From: Streptomyces phaeoluteigriseus
GTDB lineage: Bacteria > Actinomycetota > Actinomycetes > Streptomycetales > Streptomycetaceae
NCBI RefSeq assembly: GCF_001896135.2
Contig: NZ_MPOH02000006.1
Location: 62,001-126,000 of the forward strand
Direction: 5' to 3'
Length of the DNA stretch: 64,000 nt
Shown here: in pieces, positions 7,948-16,771 of the stretch
How the letters are laid out: the number at the start of each line of letters is the position of its first letter
How positions within the stretch are numbered: the first letter of the stretch is position 1
Position numbers and translations under genes: made by a program
Notes under the pieces: model-generated
What the model was told of the DNA's origin: nothing
The model's database searches: none
Seen by the model: the letters and a program-made list of their open reading frames with translations, nothing else

Positions 7948-9252
7948 ATGGGCGAGGGCCAGCAGGAGACGGTGTCGACGAGCCTCGCGGGTGCTGTCGG
8001 CGAGGAGATCAGCGCCTCCCTCGCCCCGGTCGACGCCGAACTCGAACGCCGCTATCCGGGCGACCCCGGCACCCGCCAGCCCGTCCACACCGTCTACGTC
8101 CCCGGTGACGCCTTCGCCGCCGACACCATCCGCTCCTGGGGCGACCGGGCCCTCGCCGCGCTCGACGAACACGCCCCCGACGCGGCGTCGTTCGCCGCCG
8201 TCCTCGGCCTGTCCGGTGAACTCGCCGAGCCCGTGTACACGCGCGTGCGCGCCAAGCTGGAGCGCGAGCCGATCGAGGACCTGCGGGTCGACTTCGAGGA
8301 CGGCTACGGCTCCCGCCCGGACGCCGAGGAGGACGAGGCCGCCGCCCGAGCGGCCCGGCTGATCGCCGAGGCGTACGCCTCGGGCACGGCCGCCCCCTAC
8401 ATGGGCATCCGCATGAAGTGCATGGAGGCCGCCGTCCGCGACCGGGGCATCCGCACCCTGGACATCTTCCTCACCGGCCTGATGGAGGCCGGAGGCCTGC
8501 CCGACGGGCTGGTGCTGACCCTGCCGAAGGTGACCTACGCCGAGCAGGTCACCGCGATGGTCCGGCTCCTGGAGGCCTTCGAGAAGGCGCGAGGTCTCAC
8601 CCCCGGCCGGCTCGGCTTCGAGATCCAGATCGAGACCAGCCAGGCCGTCCTCGCCGCCGACGGAACCGCCACCGTCGCCCGCATGATCCAGGCCGCCGAG
8701 GGCCGCGCCACCGGCCTGCACTACGGCACCTTCGACTACAGCGCCTGCCTCGGCGTCTCCGCCGCCCACCAGGCCGCCGACCACCCGGCCGCCGACCACG
8801 CCAAGGCCGTCATGCAGGTCGCCGCCGCCGGCACCGGCGTACGGGTCTCCGACGGCTCCACGAACGTCCTGCCGGTCGGCCCCACCGGCCAGGTCCACGA
8901 CGCGTGGCGCCTGCACTACAGGCTCACCCGCCGCGCCCTCGCCCGCGCCTACTACCAGGGCTGGGACATGCACCCCGGCCACATCCCGACCCGTTACGCG
9001 GCCGTCTTCGCCTTCTACCGAGAGGGCTTCGCGCAGGCCGCCGAGCGCCTCTCCCGGTACGCCAACCGGGCCGGCGGAGACGTGATGGACGAGCCGGCGA
9101 CCGCCAAGGCCCTCAGCGGCTACCTGCTGCGCGGCCTGGACTGCGGCGCCCTCGACGCGGCCGAGGTGACCGACGCGACCGGGCTCACGCGGGACGCCCT
9201 GGAGGGCTTCGCGGCACCGCGCCGGGGCGATCTGACGGCCGCCGGACGGTGA
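7948..9252 (+). CDS. HpcH/HpaI aldolase/citrate lyase-like protein (DUF6986)
   Basis: A 434-residue protein with a TIM-barrel of the HpcH/HpaI aldolase/citrate lyase type. Visible signature segments are LRVDFEDGYGSRPDAEEDEA (acidic metal or substrate site), GFEIQIETSQAVL (conserved Glu in the barrel) and HYGTFDYSACLGVS. The family is widespread in actinobacteria and annotated DUF6986; the reaction is probably C-C bond cleavage or condensation with a Mg-bound oxoacid, but the substrate is not known. The ATG at 7948 has weak GGG upstream; the longer frame back to 7477 overlaps the divergent gene and is not used. It is transcribed singly. Confidence 0.75.
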   Translation: MGEGQQETVSTSLAGAVGEEISASLAPVDAELERRYPGDPGTRQPVHTVYVPGDAFAADTIRSWGDRALAALDEHAPDAASFAAVLGLSGELAEPVYTRVRAKLEREPIEDLRVDFEDGYGSRPDAEEDEAAARAARLIAEAYASGTAAPYMGIRMKCMEAAVRDRGIRTLDIFLTGLMEAGGLPDGLVLTLPKVTYAEQVTAMVRLLEAFEKARGLTPGRLGFEIQIETSQAVLAADGTATVARMIQAAEGRATGLHYGTFDYSACLGVSAAHQAADHPAADHAKAVMQVAAAGTGVRVSDGSTNVLPVGPTGQVHDAWRLHYRLTRRALARAYYQGWDMHPGHIPTRYAAVFAFYREGFAQAAERLSRYANRAGGDVMDEPATAKALSGYLLRGLDCGALDAAEVTDATGLTRDALEGFAAPRRGDLTAAGR

Positions 9253-9273
9253 CCACCGGAAAGCGGGAGGGCC

Positions 9274-9296
9274 GCCGGAGCGTGGGTCACTCCGGC
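9274..9296. terminator. Candidate bidirectional terminator
   Basis: GCCGGAG (9274-9280) and CTCCGGC (9290-9296) form a 7-bp stem with a 9-base loop, extended by imperfect GGCC/GGCC pairing. It lies between the convergent ends of the DUF6986 gene and the VOC gene. Confidence 0.4.
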
Positions 9297-9319
9297 CGGC
9301 CGTCGGCGTTCAGCCCCGG

Positions 9320-9709
9320 CTACTGCTCGGGAAAGGTGTACGGGGTGGTGATGATCTCCATCCCGTGCCCCGCGGGATCCATGAAGTACAGACCCCGCCC
9401 GCCGTGGTGGTGGTTGATCTCACCCGGCCGCTTTCCGTGCGGATCGGCGAAGTACGTGATCCCGGCTTCCCTGATCCGCTCGAAGGCGGCGTCGAACTCC
9501 TCGTCGGAGACGAGGAAGGCGTAGTGCTGCATGGTGATGGACTCCGCCGGGATGGTGACGAAGTCCAGGGTGACGCCGTTGCTCGTGTCGACCGGGACGA
9601 ACGGGCCCCACTCGGAACCGACTTCGAGCCCCAGGACGTGGGCGAGGAACTCGGCGGACTCCCGGTTGTCGCGGGAGTGGACGATCGTGTGGTTCAGCTC
9701 GACAGACAT
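9320..9709 (-). CDS. VOC family (glyoxalase-like) protein
   Basis: A 129-residue vicinal-oxygen-chelate protein. It starts MSVELNHTIVHSRDN, contains two beta-alpha-beta-beta-beta units and ends with LYFMDPAGHGMEIITTPYTF, the usual C-terminal metal-binding Glu region. Family members include glyoxalase I, extradiol dioxygenases and resistance proteins; the function here is open. The ATG at 9709 is preferred to the upstream start at 9751 because GGAGG lies 10 bases before it. It is a single-gene unit. Confidence 0.8.
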   Translation of the reverse strand: MSVELNHTIVHSRDNRESAEFLAHVLGLEVGSEWGPFVPVDTSNGVTLDFVTIPAESITMQHYAFLVSDEEFDAAFERIREAGITYFADPHGKRPGEINHHHGGRGLYFMDPAGHGMEIITTPYTFPEQ

Positions 9710-9795
9710 GTGTGGAATGCCTCCGTAAGGCAAACTCACGGGCACCTCCATGCCTCACCCAGCCGGTGACCGACACGCGATGCCGTGTGATGATC

Positions 9796-10533
9796 CTAAC
9801 GGACGCGGAGGTGTTCCAGCCCGGAACGGGTCACCATCTTCTCCTTCGCGAACAGCTGTGTACCGCGCTCGCAGAGCCGCGCGTCGGCCCTGGCGCGGAC
9901 ACAGAACTCCTCCGGCGTCACGCCGAACATCCGCCGCAACTCGGTTGACGCCAGCAGGAGTTCGGTGATCAGGGGACGCTGTCCCGGATGGTTGCGCGGC
10001 ACTCCGGCGCCGTTGTGCAGGACCCCGTGACGGTTGACGTACGCGAACACCCCGGACAACGTCCCGCCGTCGTCCGGTTCGACGCGCACCGACGGTTCGG
10101 GCAGCCGGACCCGGTCGAAGTTCGGCTCGGTCGCGTCGACGACGGCGAGCTGTTCGGCGTCCAGCCAGATGACGAACAACTCCCGGGTCACACCGGGCGC
10201 GTGGACGGGGGAGGCGGACACGTACCCCAGGATGCTCACATGGGCCGACACACCCACGTCGATGCCCGTGACCCGGGTCCGGACCATCGGGATCGGCGAG
10301 GTGAGGGCGAACCCGGCCATCTTGTGCCGCAGTTGAGCGGGGCACGCATTGGAGCCGACGGCCAGCACGGGCGTCCGGTCCGGGAACGTCAGGCGGTCCA
10401 GCGGCAACAGCCGGTCCCCGTCGAGCAGTCCGGACTCCGCCGGCCAGACTCCGGGATACATCAGCGGATGGTCGCGCGGGGCGTCGGACAGGCCCAGCGC
10501 CTCCAGGGTGCGGTCCTCCTCGTGTCCCTCCAC
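9796..10533 (-). CDS. Hypothetical protein, possibly gamma-glutamylcyclotransferase-like
   Basis: A 245-residue protein I do not recognise with certainty. The segment PVLAVGSNACPAQLRHKM resembles the GSN loop of gamma-glutamylcyclotransferase-like folds, and VTRELFVIWLDAEQLAVVDA and VFAYVNRHGVL fit a small alpha/beta domain. It starts with GTG 7 bases after the stop of the LacI-type regulator and is therefore probably co-transcribed with it. No signal peptide or membrane segment is seen. The relation to sugar control is unclear. Confidence 0.6.
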   Translation of the reverse strand: MEGHEEDRTLEALGLSDAPRDHPLMYPGVWPAESGLLDGDRLLPLDRLTFPDRTPVLAVGSNACPAQLRHKMAGFALTSPIPMVRTRVTGIDVGVSAHVSILGYVSASPVHAPGVTRELFVIWLDAEQLAVVDATEPNFDRVRLPEPSVRVEPDDGGTLSGVFAYVNRHGVLHNGAGVPRNHPGQRPLITELLLASTELRRMFGVTPEEFCVRARADARLCERGTQLFAKEKMVTRSGLEHLRVR

Positions 10534-10540
10534 GCCGGGC

Positions 10541-11590
10541 TCAGTCCGCCGGGGGCAGCTCGCCCGAGCCGCGGGTGACGAGCCGGGTGGGCACTTCGAT
10601 GCGCTCGGGCGCGATCAGGGTGCCGTCCAGCTGCCGGAAGAGACGGTCCGCGGCGGTACGGCCGATGGCGGCGGCGTCCTGTGCGACCACCGTGACGCCC
10701 GGCTGGAGCAGGTCGGCCAGCTCCAGGTCGTCGAAGGCCACGAGGGCGGTACGGCGGCTCTGCTCGGCGAGCACCCGGATCACGGTGACCGTCACCCGGT
10801 TGTTGCCCGAGAACACGGCGGTGACCGGCGCCGGCCCGGTCAGCATCTCCTCGGCCGCCCGGCGGACCCGCCCGGGATCGGTGGCGCCCAGGGACATCCA
10901 GGCGTCCTCGACGGCTATCCCGGCGTCCTCCATCGCCGCGCGGTAGCCGCGCAGCCGCTCGGCCGCGGTGTGGATGCGGGGCATGTCCCCGATGAAGCCG
11001 ATCCTGCGATGCCCGTGCGCGACGAGGTGGGCGACGCCCTCCCGGGCCCCGCCGAAGTTGTCCGACAGCACGCAGTCGGCGTCGATCCGCCCCGCGGGCC
11101 GGTCCACGAACACCGTCGCGACGCCCGCCTTGATCTCCGGCTCCAGATAGCGGTGGTCGTCACCGGCCGGGATGACCACGAGGCCGTCCACCCTGCGCGC
11201 GCACAACGCCAGCGCCAACTCCTGTTCCCGGTCGGGGTCCTCGGCGCTGGAGCCGTTGATGAGCAGCGCGCCGTGCGCCCGCGCCACCTCCTCGACGGCC
11301 CGGCTGAGGGGGCCGTAGAACGGGTCGGCGAGGTCCTCGAGGACCAGGCCGACGGTGGCGGTGCGGCCCTTGCGCAGGACACGCGCGCTGTCGTTGCGGC
11401 GGAAGCCGAGCGCGTCGATGGCCTCCTGGACGCGCCGCTCGGTCTCCGGTGTGACGCCCGGCTCGCCGTTCACCACGCGCGAGACGGTCTTGAGTCCGAC
11501 CCCCGCGCGCGCCGCCACGTCCTTCATGGTGGGACGATTGCCGTAGCGGTTTCCGGAGATGCCGACAGCGCGGCGGGGCGTCTCGGGCAC
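10541..11590 (-). CDS. LacI family transcriptional regulator
   Basis: A 349-residue LacI/GalR regulator. The helix-turn-helix and hinge are clear: MKDVAARAGVGLKTVSRVVN near residues 22-41, followed by a periplasmic-binding-like sensor domain (VGLVLEDLADPFYGPLSRAV, GLVVIPAGDDHRYLEPEI). The GTG start at 11590 is preferred; an internal ATG at 11528 would begin right at the HTH. The much longer open frame upstream to 12799 is antisense to the ROK gene and is ignored. It is divergent from a ROK sugar kinase with a 12-bp palindrome between them, so it likely represses both in response to a sugar or sugar phosphate. Confidence 0.9.
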   Translation of the reverse strand: MPETPRRAVGISGNRYGNRPTMKDVAARAGVGLKTVSRVVNGEPGVTPETERRVQEAIDALGFRRNDSARVLRKGRTATVGLVLEDLADPFYGPLSRAVEEVARAHGALLINGSSAEDPDREQELALALCARRVDGLVVIPAGDDHRYLEPEIKAGVATVFVDRPAGRIDADCVLSDNFGGAREGVAHLVAHGHRRIGFIGDMPRIHTAAERLRGYRAAMEDAGIAVEDAWMSLGATDPGRVRRAAEEMLTGPAPVTAVFSGNNRVTVTVIRVLAEQSRRTALVAFDDLELADLLQPGVTVVAQDAAAIGRTAADRLFRQLDGTLIAPERIEVPTRLVTRGSGELPPAD

Positions 11591-11681
11591 GGTGCGGGTC
11601 CTGTCCTGTTGTCCATGGAGACGCCCGCGGTGCGTGCGCCCCTGGAGATGGGTGAGGATGTGCCGACGAGCATAGGGCCTG

Positions 11682-11693
11682 GACAACGTTGTC
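11682..11693. promoter_or_regulatory. LacI-type operator
   Basis: GACAACGTTGTC is a perfect 12-bp palindrome with a central CG, the hallmark of LacI/GalR operators. It lies 92 bp upstream of the LacI-type gene and 99 bp upstream of the divergent ROK kinase gene, well placed to control both. Confidence 0.75.
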
Positions 11694-11791
11694 AGATGCG
11701 GGAGAGACTGTCCACCGCAATCCCGGCCCACGTCCCCACCGCTGGACCGGCCAGCCCTTTTTTCGATGGTTGACGGGGAGAACCGAGACTG

Positions 11792-12745
11792 ATGCACACC
11801 GACCTCGTGGCCGCGCTGGACATCGGCGGCACCAAGATCGCCGGCGCGCTGGTGGACGGCGACGGCGCGATCCTGGTCCGCGCCCAGCGGCCCACGCCCG
11901 CCCAGCAGGACGGCGACACCGTGATGCGGGCCGTCGAGGAGGTGCTCGGGGACCTGACGGCCTCGCCGCTGTGGGTGCGCGCCCGCGCCCTCGGCATCGG
12001 CAGCGCCGGCCCGGTGGACGCCTCCGCCGGCACGGTGAGCCCGGTCAACGTGCCCGGCTGGCGGGACTACCCGCTGGTCGAGCGGGTGCGGGCGGCCACC
12101 GGGAACCTCCCCGTCGAGCTGATCGGCGACGGCGTGGCGATCACCGCCGCCGAGCACTGGCAGGGTGCCGCCCGCGGCCATGACAACGCCCTGTGCATGG
12201 TGGTGTCCACCGGCGTCGGCGGTGGTCTGGTCCTGGGCGGCCGACTGCACCCCGGCCCTTCCGGCAACGCCGGGCACATCGGTCACATCAGTGTCGATCT
12301 CGACGGCGACCCGTGTCCGTGCGGGGCGCGCGGCTGCGTGGAGCGCATCGCCAGCGGGCCGAACATCGCCCGGCGCGCCCTGGAGAACGGGTGGCTGCCC
12401 GGCCCGGACGGTGACACCTCCGCCGCCGCCGTGGCCGCCGCGGCCCGTGCGGGGCACCCCGTCGCCGTGTCCTCCTTCGAGCGCGCCGCGCAGGCCCTGG
12501 CCGCCGGCATCGCCGCCACCGCGACCCTCGTCGAGATCGACATCGCGGTGATCGGCGGCGGAGTCGGCAAGGCGGGCGGCGTCCTGTTCACCCCCCTGCG
12601 GCGGTCCCTCGCCGACTACGCCACCCTGTCCTTCGTGCGGAGACTGACCGTGGTGCCCGCGCAGATGGGCACCGACGCAGGCCTGGTGGGTGCGGCCGCC
12701 GCGGCGCTGGCCAGCGGGCCGGAGATGACGGCCGCGGGGGTCTGA
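11792..12745 (+). CDS. ROK family sugar kinase (glucokinase-like)
   Basis: A 317-residue ROK protein with no N-terminal DNA-binding domain, hence a kinase. The ATP-binding motif LDIGGTKIAGALVDGDG starts at residue 9; the zinc site is seen as GHIGHISVDLDGD and CPCGARGCVE, with the second nucleotide motif STGVGGGLVLGG. It would phosphorylate glucose or an N-acetylated or related hexose at C6. GGGGAG lies upstream of the ATG at 11792. The divergent LacI-type regulator and its operator indicate sugar-responsive expression. Confidence 0.88.
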   Translation: MHTDLVAALDIGGTKIAGALVDGDGAILVRAQRPTPAQQDGDTVMRAVEEVLGDLTASPLWVRARALGIGSAGPVDASAGTVSPVNVPGWRDYPLVERVRAATGNLPVELIGDGVAITAAEHWQGAARGHDNALCMVVSTGVGGGLVLGGRLHPGPSGNAGHIGHISVDLDGDPCPCGARGCVERIASGPNIARRALENGWLPGPDGDTSAAAVAAAARAGHPVAVSSFERAAQALAAGIAATATLVEIDIAVIGGGVGKAGGVLFTPLRRSLADYATLSFVRRLTVVPAQMGTDAGLVGAAAAALASGPEMTAAGV

Positions 12746-12861
12746 GCGGAGCCCTGGACAGCCGGTCCGGAGGAACGTTCCCTCACCGGGACGACGCACC
12801 CGCTCCGGAGCAGGTCGCGGTCGGCGCGTGACCTCACGCGGCCCGTGCAGTTGATCCGGGC

Positions 12862-13056
12862 ATGAAGAAGCGCAGCATGCTCGCCATCGCCTCCCTCGCC
12901 ACCGGTTTCGTCGTCGCGGCGATCACCCCCTCGCACGGCCTCGGCGGTGAGGGCCTCGACGGACTGAACGTGGGGGACACCCTCAGCACCCTCGACGACA
13001 CCATCGCCAGGGACAGTCTGGCAGTCGACGAGGACGCCCTGGGCCAGACCGACTGA
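12862..13056 (+). CDS. Small secreted protein
   Basis: A 64-residue protein beginning with a basic N-terminus and hydrophobic core (MKKRSMLAIASLATGFVVAA), followed by a likely cleavage region near ITPSHG. The mature part is about 40 residues, acidic, with no Cys. No family is recognised. It is flanked by the ROK kinase and the P-loop/NUDIX gene, both in the same direction, but spacing over 100 bp on both sides suggests its own promoter. Confidence 0.6.
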   Translation: MKKRSMLAIASLATGFVVAAITPSHGLGGEGLDGLNVGDTLSTLDDTIARDSLAVDEDALGQTD

Positions 13057-13196
13057 CGGATTCCGCACCAGGCCGTGGCGCCGGTCCCCACCGCCCGGGG
13101 GCCGGCGCACGGCGTTCACGCGCCCTCAACGGGACGCGAATTCCGTGGCAGGGTGGAGCGGGCAAGCCACAGGGGGCCGACAGCAGAGGGGGAAAC

Positions 13197-14241
13197 GTGA
13201 CCGTCGTCTGGATCAACGGCGCGTTCGGTGCGGGAAAGACGACCACCGCACGGGAACTGATCGACCTGATCCCGAACAGCACGCTCTTCGACCCCGAGGT
13301 CGTGGGGGCGGCGCTCCCGCAGTTGCTGCCGCCCAAACGACTCGCCGAGGTCGGCGACTTCCAGGACCTGCCGATCTGGCGCCGCCTCGTGATCGACACC
13401 GCGGCCGCGCTCCTCGGCGAACTGGGGGGCACTCTCGTCGTCCCCATGACCCTGCTGCGCCAGGAGTACCGCGACGAGATCTTCGGTGGCCTCGCGGCCC
13501 GCCGGATCGCCGTCCGACATGTGCTGCTGGCCCCGGGGGAAACGATCCTGCGCCAGCGAATAGCCGGGCGGGAACTCCCGCCCGACCTACCCGACGCGGA
13601 GATACGGGTACGGCAGTGGTCGTACGACCACATCGAGCCGTACCGCGCCGCGCTCGCCGGCTGGCTCACCGCCGACGCCCACCCGGTCGACTCCAGCCAC
13701 CTCACGCCGTACCAGACCGCCGCCCGTATCGCGGAGGCCGTCGGCAGCGGGTCGGTGGCCGCCTGCGAGATCGTGCAGACCCCCGAGCCGACCGCCGAGA
13801 CGCTGGCCGCCGGAGTGCTGCTCTTCGACGAGCGGGACCGGGTGCTGCTCGTCGACCCGACCTACAAGCCCGGCTGGGAGTTCCCCGGCGGTGTCGTGGA
13901 GCCGGGCGAGGCGCCCGCGCGCGCGGGCATGCGCGAGGTCGAGGAGGAGACCGGCGTCCGGCTGGACGACGTACCCCGGCTGCTCGTCGTCGACTGGGAG
14001 CGGCCGACGCCTCCCGGCTACGGCGGGCTGCGCCTGCTCTTCGACGGCGGCCGGCTCGACTCCGCTGCGGCCGAGCGGCTGCTGCTGCCCGGCCCCGAAC
14101 TGCGCGGCTGGCGCTTCGTCACCGAGGAGGAGGCCGCCGACCTGCTGCCCCCGGTCCGCTACGAGCGGCTGCGCTGGGGCGCTGCGGGCGCGGGAGCGGG
14201 GCGCCGCGCTCTACCTGGAGGCGGGGGTCCCCCTCGGGTGA
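13197..14241 (+). CDS. P-loop kinase-like / NUDIX hydrolase fusion protein (one-base frameshift)
   Basis: Two domains are fused. Residues 1-190 form a P-loop NTPase with Walker A GAFGAGKTT, similar to AAA/gluconate-kinase-like proteins. Residues about 200-330 form a NUDIX domain; the NUDIX box runs from GGVVEPGEAPARAGMREVEE through ETGVRL and holds the metal-binding E-x2-E-E residues. The GTG start follows AGAGGGGGAAAC. Near 14179 the TGGGGCG stretch has one extra G: removing it gives RWALRARERGAALYLEAG and a natural stop at 14241, whereas the uncorrected frame runs on to 14651 through the oppositely oriented neighbours. The role may be salvage or house-cleaning of nucleotides; this is inference. 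Confidence 0.75.
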
Positions 14242-14503
14242 CCCGCACGCGGCCACGGCGCGGCGCAGTGCTTGCGCCGGGTAGGGGGTGGAGCGGCTCT
14301 CCTCCCGCAGCCGGCGTTCGAAACCGGTCATCCGGCCGGCCCTCCACGTCGACGCGCAACACCTGTCCGCCGACCCGGCTGCCGAGGGGCACGCCGGTCG
14401 CCACGAGATCCGCCGCCTCGCGGTCGCTCGGCGGGACGAGGGCTGTGGCGAGGGCGCGATGGGCGGTGAGGCGCGGGGACAGGGGCGTGATCCCCAGCCT
14501 CAC
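14242..14503 (-). pseudogene. 5' remnant of a gene translationally coupled to the MBL-fold gene
   Basis: A GTG at 14503 overlaps the stop codon of the upstream MBL-fold gene in a GTGA arrangement, as in coupled genes. The first 57 residues (MRLGITPLSPRLTAHRALAT, then ALVPPSDREAADLVATGVPL) read as normal protein; after about 14332 the coding frame changes to one giving FERRLREESRSTPYPAQALR and merges into the 3' end of the convergent NUDIX gene. This suggests a gene with a large internal or 3' deletion. The N-terminus is similar in style to kinase-like Streptomyces proteins, but no family can be named. Confidence 0.4.
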
Positions 14504-15216
14504 GGCGTGGGGCGATGGCTGTCAGCCGCTTCGCGCAGGGCGGCCGACGCCCGTTCGGTCACCGGGTCGCCGTGGCCGAAGCAGGCCACGTCCGTGTCGA
14601 GCGCGGCGAGCCGGTGGAGCGCGGCGACGGTCAGGGTCCGGTCCAGGTTGAACACGCCCGGCATCACCGAACCGTCGACGGGCGAGGCGGCGACCGTGTC
14701 CCCCGTGAACAGCACGCCGTGGTGCGGCAGATGGAGGGCGATGCTGCCGTCGGTGTGACCGGGCACATGGACCACGCGCGCTCCCGCGCCGAAGGAGAGG
14801 ACATCACCGTCGGCCAACTCCGTGATCGCCGGGGGCGGTTCGACATCGCGCACGGGCAGGCGGCGCAGCGCGGCGGCGTGCAGCGGACGTTCCCACTCCT
14901 CCAGCACCGGTTCCGGGGAAGGGACGTCGCGGCGCAGTACCGCCGCGTCCGCGGTGTGCGCCAGCACCTCCGCGCCGGTGAGGGCCGCCAGTTCGGCCGC
15001 TCCGCCCGCGTGGTCCTCGTGGAAGTGGGTGAGCACCACCCGCCGTACGGCCGCCCGATCGTGCCCCAGGGCGGCCACCGCGTCGGCGATCGCACGGCCG
15101 GAGCCGGGCGGTCCGGCGTCCACGAGCGTCAACTCGCCGGCGTCGCGCCAGAGGTAGGCCTGGCCGACCGGGAAGCGCAGCAGGTGCAGCCGGGGGAGGA
15201 GCGCGATGACGTCCAT
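14500..15216 (-). CDS. MBL-fold metallo-hydrolase
   Basis: A 238-residue metallo-beta-lactamase-fold protein. The metal-binding motif THFHEDHAGG (HxHxDH) is at residues about 65-75, and further ligands are in VVHVPGHTDGSIAL and LFTGDTV. Proteins of this subgroup include glyoxalase II-like and lactonase-like hydrolases; the substrate cannot be told. The ATG at 15216 is used; the open frame upstream to 16770 is antisense to the peptidase gene region and is not real coding. It lies just downstream of the M20 peptidase gene on the same strand. Confidence 0.85.
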   Translation of the reverse strand: MDVIALLPRLHLLRFPVGQAYLWRDAGELTLVDAGPPGSGRAIADAVAALGHDRAAVRRVVLTHFHEDHAGGAAELAALTGAEVLAHTADAAVLRRDVPSPEPVLEEWERPLHAAALRRLPVRDVEPPPAITELADGDVLSFGAGARVVHVPGHTDGSIALHLPHHGVLFTGDTVAASPVDGSVMPGVFNLDRTLTVAALHRLAALDTDVACFGHGDPVTERASAALREAADSHRPTP

Positions 15217-15281
15217 GGGACGACCGTAGAGAGGGCCCCGCCCACCGGGCGAGGCCCTCTGCCGAGAGCAGAGCGCGCGGC

Positions 15282-16637
15282 TCAGCTCGTCGCGTACGTG
15301 CGCAGGAACAGCGCCTCCGCCACCGACAGGCGCTCCAGCTCCTCGGGGGACACGCTCTCGTTGACCGCGTGGATCTGGGCCTCCGGCTCGCTCAGACCGA
15401 TGAGGAGGATCTCCGCGCGCGGGTAGAGCGCCGCGAGGGTGTTGCACAACGGGATGGAGCCGCCCTGGCCGGCGTACTGCATCTCCTGGCCGGGATAGGC
15501 CACCGCCATCGCCTCGGCCATCGCCGCGTACGCCGGACTCGTGGTGTCGGCGCTGAACGGCTGGCCCTGACCGATCTGCTCGGTCCGCACCCGCGCGCCC
15601 CACGGCGTGTGCGCCTCCAGGTGGGCTTCGAGCAGCTTCGTCGCCTCGGCCGCGTCCACGCCCGGCGGCACTCGCAGACTGATCAGCGCCCGGGCGCTCG
15701 ACTGCACCGACGGGGTGGCGCCGACGACCGGCGGGCAGTCGATGCCGAGGACGGTGACCGCGGGGCGGGCCCAGATACGGTCGGCGACCGTGCCCGAACC
15801 GATCAGTTCGACGCCGTCGAGGACCTTGGCGTCCTTGCGGAACTGCTCCTCGTCGTACTGGAGTCCCTGCCACGCCGGGGCGTCGGTCAGGCCGTCCACC
15901 GTCGTCGAGCCGTCCTCCGCGCGCAGCGAGTCCAGTACGCGGATCAGCGCGCCCAGCGCGTCGGGGGCGGCGCCGCCGAACTGGCCGGAGTGCAGATTGC
16001 CCGCGAGGGTGTCGATCCGCACCCGCATCATGGTCATGCCGCGCAGCGTGGAGGTGACGGTGGGCAGACCGACCCGGAAGTTGCCCGCGTCGCCGATCAC
16101 GATGGTGTCGGCGGCGAGCAGCTCCGGGTGCTCCTCGGCGTACCGCTCGAGGCCGCCCGTGCCCTGCTCCTCCGAGCCCTCGACGATCACCTTCACATGG
16201 ACCGGCACCCCGCCGTTCGCCCTGAGGGCGCGCAGGGCCAGCAGGTGCATGATGAAGCCGCCCTTGCAGTCGGCGGTGCCCCGGCCGAACCAGCGGCCGT
16301 CGCGCTCGGTCAGCTCGAAGGGCGGGGTGGCCCAGCCGGCCTCGTCCAGCGGCGGCTGCACGTCGTAGTGCGCGTACAGCAGAACCGTTTTCGCGCCCTC
16401 CGGCCCCGGCAGGAACCCGTACACCGACTGCGTGCCGTCCGGGGTGTCGAGGAGGGACACGTCCTGGAAGCCCTCCGCGCGCAGGGCGGCGGCTATCCAG
16501 TTCGCCGCGGCCTCGCTCTCGGCGCGCGGGAACTGGTCGAAGTCCGCCACCGACCTGAACGCCACCAGTTCGGTGAGCTCCGCCTTCGCCCGGGGCATCA
16601 GCGAGGCGACGGTCTCGGCGACCGGATTCGACGACAT
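15282..16637 (-). CDS. M20 family metallopeptidase (dipeptidase)
   Basis: A 451-residue cytosolic M20/M25/M40 peptidase. Metal-binding motifs are LLYAHYDVQP (His and Asp), GRGTADCKGG and IVEGSEEQGTGG (Glu pair), and C-terminal IHAVNESV. It is most like Streptomyces dipeptidases of the CNDP type that cleave dipeptides with two metal ions. The ATG at 16637 begins MSSNPVAETVASLMPRAKAE. It is divergent from the geranylgeranyl reductase-like gene, with a 134-bp shared upstream region. Confidence 0.9.
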   Translation of the reverse strand: MSSNPVAETVASLMPRAKAELTELVAFRSVADFDQFPRAESEAAANWIAAALRAEGFQDVSLLDTPDGTQSVYGFLPGPEGAKTVLLYAHYDVQPPLDEAGWATPPFELTERDGRWFGRGTADCKGGFIMHLLALRALRANGGVPVHVKVIVEGSEEQGTGGLERYAEEHPELLAADTIVIGDAGNFRVGLPTVTSTLRGMTMMRVRIDTLAGNLHSGQFGGAAPDALGALIRVLDSLRAEDGSTTVDGLTDAPAWQGLQYDEEQFRKDAKVLDGVELIGSGTVADRIWARPAVTVLGIDCPPVVGATPSVQSSARALISLRVPPGVDAAEATKLLEAHLEAHTPWGARVRTEQIGQGQPFSADTTSPAYAAMAEAMAVAYPGQEMQYAGQGGSIPLCNTLAALYPRAEILLIGLSEPEAQIHAVNESVSPEELERLSVAEALFLRTYATS

Positions 16638-16771
16638 GGGCACGCTCCTTGTGGGTGCGACGTTGTCCTGACGGGTGTTGCCGATCCTCCCACAGCCGAC
16701 CGCGGCGATCTCGGTCGTAGGATGCGGGGGACAGGTGCGGCAGGCGGCTTGATCGGGAGCAGTAGACCATC

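Noticed and set aside
11591..12799. N-terminal extension of the LacI-type protein of about 400 codons
   Set aside because: It is antisense to the ROK kinase; the HTH starts shortly after 11590 and the operator would lie inside the extension.
14242..14651. Long C-terminal extension of the NUDIX fusion
   Set aside because: It results from one extra G near 14179; the corrected frame stops at 14241 with a family-typical C-terminus.
14500..16770. A 756-codon minus-strand frame covering the MBL gene and beyond
   Set aside because: Only the part from 15216 down encodes a protein family; the rest is another frame of the M20 peptidase gene.
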